Under the pieces are notes generated by a model. That model had not been told where the DNA came from. It searched no databases and saw only the letters and a program-made list of their open reading frames with translations. 15,606 nucleotides of DNA from an uncultured Bacteroidota bacterium (GTDB taxonomy: Bacteria; Bacteroidota; Bacteroidia; Chitinophagales; Saprospiraceae), in assembly GCA_937952445.1 (NCBI GenBank), contig CALGAA010000309.1, positions 1-15,606 on the forward strand, read 5' to 3'. Of the stretch, positions 8,467 through 15,606 are shown one piece after another; position 1 is the stretch's first letter; each line of letters starts with the position of its first letter. A program made the position numbers and the translations under genes.

Positions 8467-10195
8467 CTAAAAAATTGACATACCTGTTTGGGAAGTATTG
8501 AGCCTGAAAGCAACACTACCCCACACGTTATTGTTTTGTTCTTCCCGGCGAAATCCCAGATTCAAATCCAGGAAAGCACCGTGCCACAACATATATGTTA
8601 CTCCTGTTTGCAAACCAAGAACGCTAACCTTTTGGCCCTGCAAGGTACGAATTCCATAATCTTGAGGGCGGGAACTGTTTTTTAATCTGATATCCGCGCC
8701 GTAGTTAATGCTCCCTTCGTTGAGGCCCTGCTGATGATAATAAAGTAGACCAAACAAACGCCAATGGCGGTGTGGTGCGTAGTCTAGCCGTCCGATATAT
8801 TCCCTGAAATTAGCTCCCAGCGGATGTGCGAGCGGTGAATTGTAATGCGTATAGACCGCTAGCGAATCCCGGTGCGAATACGTGTATGGCCTGGCCGTGT
8901 TGTACTCCAGGGTCCCATTGAGATTGGAAATTCCGGCCAGATCGTAAATCGTAGTTCCGAGCTGAAATCCCCATTTATTAGCCCACCAGTGATTGCCCCC
9001 AAACAATTCGGAAGATTTAAACTCATCCAGTACAAATTGGCTGTAAATACTCATCCGCCTGAAAAGATTCATTTTGAAATCCAGGCCCAATAAAATATTA
9101 TCCGGACTTCCGATCGCTCTTTCCACCGTGCGGAAGAATATGACCGGCATTAAATAATGCCATTCCAGGTGTTGTTCCCGGTTGAAAACCACCGATTCAA
9201 AAAACCCGAGATGTGCCTGATCCCACAACCGAAATTGCAGGAAATGAGTGGCTACAAATTTTTTGGGCAACAACTGGTCGCCGGACAATTGCCGGGCACT
9301 TTTTGCCGACACCTCCGCCAGCATATAACGGTAGCGCAATTTCCAAATTTGGAGATTCAATTTCAAATTGAGGTAATTTCAAGTGTAGGTAATTCCCGGC
9401 GAAGTCCGATAAAAGCAGCGATTGGATCCCGTTCCCCACAAATTCCCTGCCATAACCAAACCGTGTAAACGCGTATTTTCCAATCGGGACGGTCAAATGC
9501 GCTGCCCCGTTGATCACATCGCGACCGCGCAATGCAGGGGCCACTGAGCTTTGGTAGTGAGAATAAGAGGTAAACCCCGGACTCGATCCGTAGGTATTGG
9601 TGTACCTGGCAATATGGAATGGGTGCGCGAATTGAAGGTCTTCGATCTTCGTATCAATAAAAAATTTACCCTCGATTCCCATGCGGAGTAAGACCCCTTT
9701 TCGATTTTCAAATATGGTATGGTGGCCGTCCCGTTGACGCCCGTATTTCCAGTGAAGAATAGGATTAGCCGCCAGGAAAAAGTCTTTTTTACGGACAAAT
9801 ACCATTTGGCCGGGGTACGGATAAAACGTATTTAACCAGGCATCTTGTCGGGTCGGTCGTAGTAACGAATTCTCTGGTCCGATAAGATTTTCGTACTCCG
9901 ACTGAAAGGATGTATCTGTGAGCCATTCCGGCACTTCATTCGCGAGATGCGACACCGCATTCAGATCCTGAGTGCTCATGGAGGAAATGGGTAAATGGAT
10001 AATAAATTCAGCTATTTCCTTTCTGCTCATCGTGTGAAATGAAGGAAAAGGATTGCGTTCTCCCGGATATTTGGCGGATAGCCTTTTCAACTGTTCGTAC
10101 GCATGCGGGGTCAGTGAAATAGGGTTATCCTGTGACCAGACTGAAAGACTAATCATTCCCAAAACCATACATAGGAAAATCCGGTGCCGGGTCAT
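8467..10195 (-). pseudogene. Capsule-assembly Wzi-family outer-membrane protein, frameshifted
   Basis: This is one gene broken into two overlapping frames. Frame 1 starts at ATG 10195 with a signal peptide (MTRHRIFLCMVLGMISLSVWSQ) and reads true sequence for about 272 residues, to NYLHLK near 9379. It then runs into about 60 aberrant residues and stops at 9197. Frame 2 carries the rest, from about 9378 to the stop at 8467, with family hallmarks LDEF, NHWWANKWG, ARPYTYSH and THYNSPLAHPLGANF, and ends in a beta-barrel-like C-terminus. The break coincides with a 16-bp imperfect tandem duplication; removing one copy gives a clean 570-residue protein. Family members are beta-barrels implicated in surface polysaccharide assembly. 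The gene overlaps lpxK by ATGA and ends 1 base before metH. It could be a real loss-of-function allele, a reversible variant or an assembly artefact; the sequence alone does not decide. Confidence 0.8.
9363..9394 (-). repeat. 16-bp imperfect tandem duplication causing a frameshift
   Basis: On the coding (minus) strand, AATTACCTACACTTGA (9394-9379) is followed directly by AATTACCTCAATTTGA (9378-9363), identical at 13 of 16 positions. Copy 1 in frame 1 reads NYLHLK; copy 2 in frame 2 reads NYLNLK, which then continues as LNLQIWKLRYRY, as expected for the family. Sixteen bases is not a multiple of three, so having both copies shifts the frame by +1. The differences between the copies are the synonymous CTA/CTC codon and the CAC/AAT (His/Asn) codon. 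Confidence 0.9.
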
Positions 10196-11253
10196 ACCGT
10201 GAATTTTAGAAGTTTTGCCTTGACATCACTAATAAACTCATTTTCCCCACCCAGAAATTGTACTTCGATTGGTAAAATATACACATCGATGTTTTTAGAA
10301 CGGAAGAACGGCAAATGCGGAACCAGGCGGACGAGATCCTTTTCGGTTGTTAGAAATATTTTCCGATCGCCTTCCAATTTTTCATACGAATCCACGACCG
10401 TTGCTATATCGTGTTTGGTAAACGCATAATGGTCCGCAAACTTCCGGTGAAAATAATTCAACCCCAAAGATTGCAGAAACCGGATCAAAGGTTCAGGATT
10501 GGCAATACCGGTCATCAGGAAAACCGACTGGCTGTTTAACAGGATCCGTTCCTCGGTATTGAACGCATTATAGGCAGTATGATACCGCAGTGTGGAAAAA
10601 TATAGCTTTTGATGGGACTTGGGCTTAATTTCCTTTTCGATAGCCTTCTTTTCGTTTTCCGAAATGTTGGCCGGGCATTTGGTTACCACAATAATATCAG
10701 CCCGTTCTGCGGATTGTTTTGGCTCGCGCAGTCGCCCCATGGGCAGCAGATAATCCCGCGTATAACGATTTCCGTACTCGGTGAGCAAAATGTTGATGTA
10801 CGGCTGAACACTTCTGTGTTGGAAGGCATCGTCCAATAGAACTAACTGCACCCCATCGTAATTTTGCAGCAATTGTGGTATGGCCAGGGCACGTTCTTCT
10901 CCCACCGCCACCGCCACAGAAGGGTATTTTTTCTTTAATAACAAGGGCTCGTCTCCTACGTCCTCGTACGTATCATTGACGGAAACATTCCGGTACCCTT
11001 TTGTTTTTCGCTTGTATCCGCGGCTGAGCACACTAACCCGGATGTAAGGACTCAATTGGCGGATCAGATACTCGATCATCGGGGTTTTTCCACTCCCGCC
11101 TGTATTGAGATTTCCAACAGAAATCACGGGAATATCAAATGAAACCGTTCTCAATAATTTGGTTTCATACAGGACTCCCCGTATCGATATGATCCCCCAG
11201 TAGAGTAGAGTGAAAGGGAAAAGTATGATTCTAAATATCCATTTGTCGATCAT
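10192..11253 (-). CDS. lpxK: Tetraacyldisaccharide 4'-kinase
   Basis: LpxK phosphorylates the 4' position of the tetraacyldisaccharide-1-phosphate lipid A precursor (to lipid IVA) at the inner face of the inner membrane. The 353-residue protein starts with a hydrophobic membrane-associating helix (about 5-25), followed by the Walker A loop in SVGNLNTGGSGKTP (residues 45-58) and the family motif DDAFQHR at 141-147 (many homologues have DDGFQHR). A C-terminal segment with TTEKDLVRL is also typical. The ATG at 11253 is preferred over an upstream in-frame start at 11295 because it makes an ATGA overlap with the previous gene's stop and begins directly with the membrane helix. Its own TGA overlaps the ATG of the Wzi-family gene by 4 bases. 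The gene implies an outer membrane with lipid A. Confidence 0.95.
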   Translation of the reverse strand: MIDKWIFRIILFPFTLLYWGIISIRGVLYETKLLRTVSFDIPVISVGNLNTGGSGKTPMIEYLIRQLSPYIRVSVLSRGYKRKTKGYRNVSVNDTYEDVGDEPLLLKKKYPSVAVAVGEERALAIPQLLQNYDGVQLVLLDDAFQHRSVQPYINILLTEYGNRYTRDYLLPMGRLREPKQSAERADIIVVTKCPANISENEKKAIEKEIKPKSHQKLYFSTLRYHTAYNAFNTEERILLNSQSVFLMTGIANPEPLIRFLQSLGLNYFHRKFADHYAFTKHDIATVVDSYEKLEGDRKIFLTTEKDLVRLVPHLPFFRSKNIDVYILPIEVQFLGGENEFISDVKAKLLKFTV

Positions 11254-12542
11254 GATTTCATCAATATTGCCTGGCCGATCCGGCACTGGGCACATTTACG
11301 ATTCCTACAGTACGATTTGTAAAGGTACAGAAGTGCCTGGGAATCGAGCGCATGATCGACGGGGACATTGAGTTTTTCCCACATTCTCATGATGCTGTTG
11401 GATTCTGCGGGAAGGTTTTCGAGGATCGCTAAAGCCTTGTCCTTGATGGACTGGTCGCGCTTTTTGATCCCCGTAAAAAAGAGGAATGGAACCAGTACGT
11501 TTATAAAAATCGAGTCTTTACTCGCCTGTCCCATTTTTTTGGGACGAACTTGTTTGGTTTTTACGCCAAAGCGATAATGATCGTTCCAATAATTACTGGC
11601 CTGGCATTCGAGCTTGTCGACCAGTTCCTGCCACTCCAGCGAGTACATCAACGTTTGTCCGTAATGGAACAAAAAATCCGCCAGTTGAGAAATCCGAACG
11701 GTTGGGAAATTCTGCGGCCGCATTCGGGCGAAGTTCCAAACGGTGGCATCAATGTGTTCGAGACCGTATTTTTCAGCCAGGAAAGTGTATTCCTGGTATA
11801 AATTGGTTGGATATTCCTCTTTTTCAGTCCCTGTGAGCATTCCGGCTTGACCATACAACAAGCTTTCGAGTTGGAGACGGTTGCCCAAATGCTTCGAAAT
11901 CGTTTTAAATTTGATCGTATTGGCCAGCCATTCAAAAGCGGTATTGTTTTTGGAAAAACCAAAAGAGCGACACAACAATTTGAACAGCGTTTCCTGATAA
12001 TTTTTATCGCTGTACAGAAACACCTCTTCGATCTGAGCATATTTTTCTTCAAGCCGGGCCACGGCCATAGCCTCTTTCCACGAAGTGATGTTGAGTCTGG
12101 AAACGGAAGAGATCAGGTTTTCGCAGGGGATCATGGTATAGGTATAGGAGGACAAATACCGATACGTTTCCAGAATATTTTCATCGATCCGCGACTTTAG
12201 CTCTAGCGTAGGTATTTTTTCTCCATAGGGATCTTTGACGGGCTGATCATCTTCGTACACCACGTGGAGGATGACGTTATAATAGTCGGGATTGTTCTCA
12301 TGGCCATGTCGGTACCAATCCGAAGAACGGGTATGAATTTCAACCTTCCCAGCCCACATTTGACCGGAAATCCGCAATCGGGAGTCCATAAAATCCGGTC
12401 CCTGGTCCACATTAATCGTCCCTGCCCGGATGATTTCGAGGACTTCTCCATCGGTCGAACGAAGGCCCGCATGATCGAACTTTTGTGTTCGCCATATGTA
12501 CTGCAGAAAATCTTCGTTTATGACCGGGCTATATTCTTTCAT
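11250..12542 (-). CDS. DUF2851 family protein
   Basis: This 430-residue protein matches the DUF2851 family of Bacteroidota, whose function is unknown to me. Seen directly: the N-terminal EDFLQYIWRTQKFD segment, then GPDFMDSRLRISGQMWAGKVEIHTRSSDW (about 49-77), which is the most conserved part and includes several acidic and His residues, then HENNPDYYNVILHVVYEDD. A long helical middle follows, and a C-terminal SYCRNRKCAQCRIGQAIL with cysteines at 412, 417 and 420 may bind metal. There is no signal peptide or membrane helix, so it is probably cytoplasmic. The GKVEIHTRSSDW-type block reminds me of nuclease-like folds, but I cannot support a catalytic claim. It begins inside the end of folA (14-base overlap) and ends in an ATGA overlap with lpxK. 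Confidence 0.85.
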   Translation of the reverse strand: MKEYSPVINEDFLQYIWRTQKFDHAGLRSTDGEVLEIIRAGTINVDQGPDFMDSRLRISGQMWAGKVEIHTRSSDWYRHGHENNPDYYNVILHVVYEDDQPVKDPYGEKIPTLELKSRIDENILETYRYLSSYTYTMIPCENLISSVSRLNITSWKEAMAVARLEEKYAQIEEVFLYSDKNYQETLFKLLCRSFGFSKNNTAFEWLANTIKFKTISKHLGNRLQLESLLYGQAGMLTGTEKEEYPTNLYQEYTFLAEKYGLEHIDATVWNFARMRPQNFPTVRISQLADFLFHYGQTLMYSLEWQELVDKLECQASNYWNDHYRFGVKTKQVRPKKMGQASKDSIFINVLVPFLFFTGIKKRDQSIKDKALAILENLPAESNSIMRMWEKLNVPVDHALDSQALLYLYKSYCRNRKCAQCRIGQAILMKS

Positions 12543-13020
12543 AAACCTTAAAGGAGTAATCGAACTCGTTTTTTTTGTCGGAAGAATGATGCTCCTCTGA
12601 GATCAACTTCCATTGATTACGATCCCATTCCGGGAAAAAAGTGTCTCCGTCAAAATCGGCATGGATTTCGGTGATATACAACCTGTCCAGCATGGGTAAA
12701 TAATGCTCATAAATGATGGCTCCGCCGATAATAAATACTTCTTCCGTATCCGTATCGTAGGCCAATGCCAAAGCTTCTTCGATGGAATGAGCAACCAGGA
12801 TATTGGAAGCGAGATAATAGGGATCCTTCGTCAGCACTATATTGGTTCTCTTGGGCAAAGGTTGTCCGATGGCCTCAAAATTCTTTCGTCCCATGATCAC
12901 CGGATGATTAATCGTTATTCTTTTGAAGTATTGAAGATCCGCCGGCAGATACCAGGGCAATTCATTGTCCTTTCCGATCACATTGTTATTGGAAATTGCG
13001 ACAATTGCAGAAAGTCTCAT
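12529..13020 (-). CDS. folA: Dihydrofolate reductase
   Basis: FolA reduces dihydrofolate to tetrahydrofolate with NADPH in the cytoplasm. The 163-residue length is normal for the family. Motifs in order: AIVAISNNNVIGKDNELPW at 5-23 (Met20-loop region), LPADLQYFK at 25-33 with the catalytic acid Asp28, VIMGRKNFEAIGQPLPKR at 41-58 (NADPH-binding turn), and EVFIIGGAIIYEHYLP at 94-109 with the paired glycines. The start ATG at 13020 overlaps the PBP2 stop as ATGA, and the end overlaps the DUF2851 start by 14 bases. That tight packing suggests translational coupling. Its product feeds the tetrahydrofolate pool used, after methylation, by MetH at the end of the same operon. Confidence 0.96.
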   Translation of the reverse strand: MRLSAIVAISNNNVIGKDNELPWYLPADLQYFKRITINHPVIMGRKNFEAIGQPLPKRTNIVLTKDPYYLASNILVAHSIEEALALAYDTDTEEVFIIGGAIIYEHYLPMLDRLYITEIHADFDGDTFFPEWDRNQWKLISEEHHSSDKKNEFDYSFKVYERI

Positions 13021-14870
13021 GGAGTTAGTCTTTTTTGAATCAAGTCGGTTTCAAGCACTCTTTTTTCCACCCATTTTTTGGAATCGGAAATCTCACCTTT
13101 CAGGTACTTTTCGATCATCAGTCCCGCAATGGGAGAAGCTACAGAACTTCCCCAGCCCCCATTTTCAATAAATACAGCTATCGCTATTTGCGGATTATCC
13201 ACCGGTGCAAAAGCAATAAATACCGAGTGATCTTCACCTCTATTCTCAGATGTCCCCGTTTTTCCGGCTACTTCTATTCCAGGCACTGCTGCCAGCCCTC
13301 CCGTTCCATATTCTACTACACCTTTCATTCCTTGCTTGACCGTTTCAAAATATTCGGGTTCGATATCCACCCGATGCTGTTCTTTGTATTTTTCGGATAT
13401 GCGATCAGGGTTATTATCGATGGATTTTATCAAATGGGGGATATGGTATTTTCCGTCGTTGGCAACAATAGCCGTAGCATGGGCCATCTGGAGGGTGGTC
13501 AATTCAATTTCTCCCTGACCTATTCCGTTGGATAATATGTAGGTAAAACGCCAATCTCCCTTGTTCCGGTAAAGGTCATCGTAGTAGGCCGGAGTAGGAT
13601 TGAGGCCTGTTCCTTCCATGGGAAGATCAATTCCCAGTTTTTTCCCGATTCCAAACTGACTGAGCTGATTGTGCAGATCAAATAGCCCTTTTTCCGGATT
13701 ACTGAAACCGTATTTATTGATCAAATCCCGGTAGATGGTGAAAAAGTAGGTGTTGCACGATCGTACGATCGCCGACCTCAAATCGTTGGTTCCCCCACCG
13801 GCGTGACATCTCCATACATTGTTTTTGTAAAAATATCCGCCGCCACAGTACATATGCTGTTTGGGAGTTATGACCCGCTCCTGCAGTCCGATCAGCCCAA
13901 AAATAGGTTTGAGCGTACTCCCTGGCGGATAGTGTGCCATCATGGAACGATCGTAAAATGGCTTAAGCGTATCTGCGAACAATTGTTGAAACCGATCCCC
14001 CCGGTTTTGGCCGATCGATAAGTCGTTGAGGTTGAAATCCGGATAACTTAGCATGGTGAGTACTTCGCCCGAGGTCGGTTCGATCGCCACTATTCCTCCT
14101 TTTTTGTTCACCATGAGTTTTTCAGCGTAACGTTGCAGATCGATATCGAGCGTAATCGTCAAATCGCTACCTGAAACGGCTTCGACGTTGAGAGAGCCGT
14201 CCAGATAGTCCCCGACCTGCCTGCCGAGGTTGTCCTTCAGTTCGTACCGATGGCCCTTTTCACCACGCAAAAGATCCTCGTAGTACAATTCCAGCCCGCT
14301 TTTACCCACATAGTCCCCCATGACGTAGATCCCTTCATTTTTCTCCAATTCATTTTTATCGATCTCCGAAATGTAACCTAAGACGTGCGAGGCGGTATGG
14401 TACTTGTATCCCCGAACCGCTTCCTTGGTCAGGCGGAAACCCGGGAACATATGCAGATACTCCTTGAAGCGCAAAGCGATGCTATCCGGTACCCTGCTCA
14501 TAAAAGTAAAGGGGGTAAAACGGGAAAACCGGATGTCCGTCCAGTTCTTTTCAATGTTGTTTTGGAAGTAATTCTGGTCGATGTGGAGCAAATCACACAA
14601 TCGGGCCGTATCCATATTTTTGTCGAGATCGTTATACACGACGTTGATATCGTATACAAATTTGTTGTATACAATCAACTCGCCGTTGCGATCGTAAATC
14701 AGGCCCCGTGAAGGTTTTTGGATCATTTTGACCAGTGAGGTGGTATTGGCCTCCACCTGGGACTGGGCATCCCATATCTGGACGTGGGCAACCCGAATCA
14801 GTAAAAACACGAACCCCACTACGACAATGCCGGTTACCAATCGAAACCTGTCCTGTGAATCAATTTTCAT
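13017..14870 (-). CDS. mrdA: Penicillin-binding protein 2, elongasome transpeptidase
   Basis: PBP2 crosslinks peptidoglycan during lateral growth as part of the Mre/Rod elongation complex and is anchored in the inner membrane. From ATG 14870 the protein has 617 residues. A single N-terminal helix lies at about 10-31, a dimerisation/pedestal region at about 50-230 (SRGLIYDRNGELI), and the transpeptidase domain follows with SxxK at Ser318-Lys321 (PPGSTLKP), SxN at Ser371-Asn373 (RSCNTYFF) and KTG at Lys537-Gly539 (AGKTGTSE). Cysteines 342 and 355 with His356 in YCGGGYFYKNNVWRCH may form a structural metal site, as proposed for other PBP2 proteins; this is inference. The frame extends to a TTG at 14894 overlapping mreD, but ATG 14870, 10 bases after the mreD stop, gives the usual short basic cytoplasmic tail. 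It ends in an ATGA overlap with folA; rodA does not follow. Confidence 0.95.
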   Translation of the reverse strand: MKIDSQDRFRLVTGIVVVGFVFLLIRVAHVQIWDAQSQVEANTTSLVKMIQKPSRGLIYDRNGELIVYNKFVYDINVVYNDLDKNMDTARLCDLLHIDQNYFQNNIEKNWTDIRFSRFTPFTFMSRVPDSIALRFKEYLHMFPGFRLTKEAVRGYKYHTASHVLGYISEIDKNELEKNEGIYVMGDYVGKSGLELYYEDLLRGEKGHRYELKDNLGRQVGDYLDGSLNVEAVSGSDLTITLDIDLQRYAEKLMVNKKGGIVAIEPTSGEVLTMLSYPDFNLNDLSIGQNRGDRFQQLFADTLKPFYDRSMMAHYPPGSTLKPIFGLIGLQERVITPKQHMYCGGGYFYKNNVWRCHAGGGTNDLRSAIVRSCNTYFFTIYRDLINKYGFSNPEKGLFDLHNQLSQFGIGKKLGIDLPMEGTGLNPTPAYYDDLYRNKGDWRFTYILSNGIGQGEIELTTLQMAHATAIVANDGKYHIPHLIKSIDNNPDRISEKYKEQHRVDIEPEYFETVKQGMKGVVEYGTGGLAAVPGIEVAGKTGTSENRGEDHSVFIAFAPVDNPQIAIAVFIENGGWGSSVASPIAGLMIEKYLKGEISDSKKWVEKRVLETDLIQKRLTP

Positions 14871-14880
14871 ACGCCGCTGT

Positions 14881-15396
14881 TCAGTTTTGATCAAAGACGA
14901 TCATGATAATCATGATTACCACATATGAGATCGCTGCAGTCAAAATCGTTCTAAGAAGGATATAATGTAGTAATTTTATTTGAAAAATATCAATTAAACT
15001 CACCCCTAAACAATGTAAAATTACCATGATCCCCGCATATTTCAAAAACCAGGGGAGATTGATGGTAGAAATCATGGGGGAAATGTTCACTTTGTATCCT
15101 CCCCGCGGCGAAAGATAGGTGATCACGTACGGTCTGACCAGGCCGGAGAAGGCTCCCGCGCCGGAATGTACTCCCGGGGTGTTTTGAAAAATATCCACGA
15201 CCAATCCCACCAGGAAGCCGATCAGGATCACGACGGAAGCGGGCGTACGAAGGGGCAACAAAAGGACAATAAGAGGATAGACAAAGACCTCGATAAAAGG
15301 GATGGAAAACCAGGTGATTTTCACGAAATTAAAAATCAGTATTTGCAACAAAAGCAAAAAAACGCCACGGATGATATTCAACCGATACTCACTCAT
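14881..15396 (-). CDS. mreD: Rod shape-determining protein MreD
   Basis: MreD is a small inner-membrane protein of the elongasome that links MreC with the MreB/Rod machinery. The 171 residues are mostly hydrophobic and give about five membrane helices (around 8-28, 35-50, 53-72, 113-133 and 143-168). The mid-protein segment GFLVGLVVDIFQNTPGVHSGAGAF carries the VDIF...G.H..A pattern typical of Bacteroidota MreD. Identity rests on this, on size, and on position between mreC and mrdA. The ATG at 15396 overlaps the mreC stop as ATGA; the stop at 14881 lies 10 bases before the preferred PBP2 start. Confidence 0.9.
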   Translation of the reverse strand: MSEYRLNIIRGVFLLLLQILIFNFVKITWFSIPFIEVFVYPLIVLLLPLRTPASVVILIGFLVGLVVDIFQNTPGVHSGAGAFSGLVRPYVITYLSPRGGYKVNISPMISTINLPWFLKYAGIMVILHCLGVSLIDIFQIKLLHYILLRTILTAAISYVVIMIIMIVFDQN

Positions 15397-15606
15397 TCCA
15401 TCGTTTCATCTGTGACCGAATGGAGCGACGAGTCCGGTTTGTTCCAGGTATCCTCAATGACGTAGCAGGATCGAAGTCTATACAGATCTTCAAATAAGCG
15501 AACATAGATCGTGTAATCGTTTTCTCCGCTTTCCAGGTTGTAATAATCCACCGTGCCGATGGGCAACCCAGGTGGAAATGCAAACGAATAACCGCTCGTC
15601 ACCACC
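15393..15606 (-). CDS. mreC: Rod shape-determining protein MreC, C-terminal fragment
   Basis: Only the last 70 or so codons are in the window; the gene enters from the right edge and its start is outside, so the GTG near 15605 is internal. MreC is a periplasmic scaffold, anchored by one N-terminal helix, that activates the PBP2/RodA elongation complex. The visible residues begin VVTSGYSFAFPPGLPIGTV, the conserved end of the second beta-barrel (typically VTSG.s..FP.GipIG.V), followed by the usual variable tail. The stop TGA overlaps the mreD ATG by 4 bases. Upstream genes, probably including mreB, should lie just beyond the edge together with the operon promoter. Confidence 0.88.
   Translation of the reverse strand, partial: VVTSGYSFAFPPGLPIGTVDYYNLESGENDYTIYVRLFEDLYRLRSCYVIEDTWNKPDSSLHSVTDETME

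Noticed and set aside
9197..9378. Reading the two Wzi-family frames as two separate genes
   Set aside because: Signal peptide and N-terminal half are in one frame and the C-terminal half with family hallmarks in the other, the second lacks a sensible start (TTG inside the duplication), and removing 16 bases joins them perfectly.
9363..9394. Programmed ribosomal frameshifting to join the two frames
   Set aside because: No slippery heptamer or obvious downstream stimulatory structure is seen, and the tandem duplication explains the frame change more simply.
14871..14894. A PBP2 start at TTG 14894 overlapping mreD by 14 bases
   Set aside because: ATG 14870 gives the usual short cytoplasmic tail before the membrane helix, and TTG starts are less likely.
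1..15606. CRISPR arrays, tRNA or rRNA genes, transposases, integrases, toxin-antitoxin or defence genes
   Set aside because: Read through on both strands; no repeat-spacer pattern, cloverleaf, or recognisable mobile or defence protein was found.

Overview
The window reads as chromosomal DNA of a Bacteroidota bacterium. The evidence is a type IX secretion (T9SS) type B sorting domain, a Bacteroidota-type Wzi-family outer-membrane protein, a DUF2851 protein, and a general lack of Shine-Dalgarno sequences before starts. A full-length cobalamin methionine synthase and the gliding-type C-terminal domain would fit Saprospiria or Cytophagia better than Flavobacteriia, but this placement is a weak inference.

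Layout. Positions 3-284 (+) are the 3' end of a CE15-like glucuronoyl/acetylxylan esterase gene. It converges on 301-2778 (-), a large secreted multidomain protein with a cohesin-like region, SprB-like repeats and a T9SS sorting domain. A non-coding stretch of about 610 bases (2779-3389) follows and leads into mgtE (3390-4784, +), a magnesium channel/transporter. mgtE converges, 12 bases apart, on a long minus-strand operon that fills the rest of the window.

The operon, in transcription order from high to low coordinates, is mreC (3' part only), mreD, mrdA (PBP2), folA, a DUF2851 gene, lpxK, a Wzi-family gene, and metH. Four of the seven junctions are 4-base ATGA overlaps, one is a 14-base overlap, and the other two gaps are 1 and 10 bases. 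It joins cell elongation (MreC/MreD/PBP2), folate reduction (FolA), lipid A 4'-phosphorylation (LpxK), a probable capsule-assembly outer-membrane protein, and folate/B12-dependent methionine synthesis (MetH). The promoter lies outside the window.

The most unusual feature is in the Wzi-family gene. A 16-bp imperfect tandem duplication (9363-9394) shifts the frame and splits the gene into two overlapping ORFs; collapsing the two copies restores one 570-residue frame. Everything else recognised belongs to known families, and I found no convincing undescribed multigene system, mobile element, CRISPR array, tRNA or rRNA.
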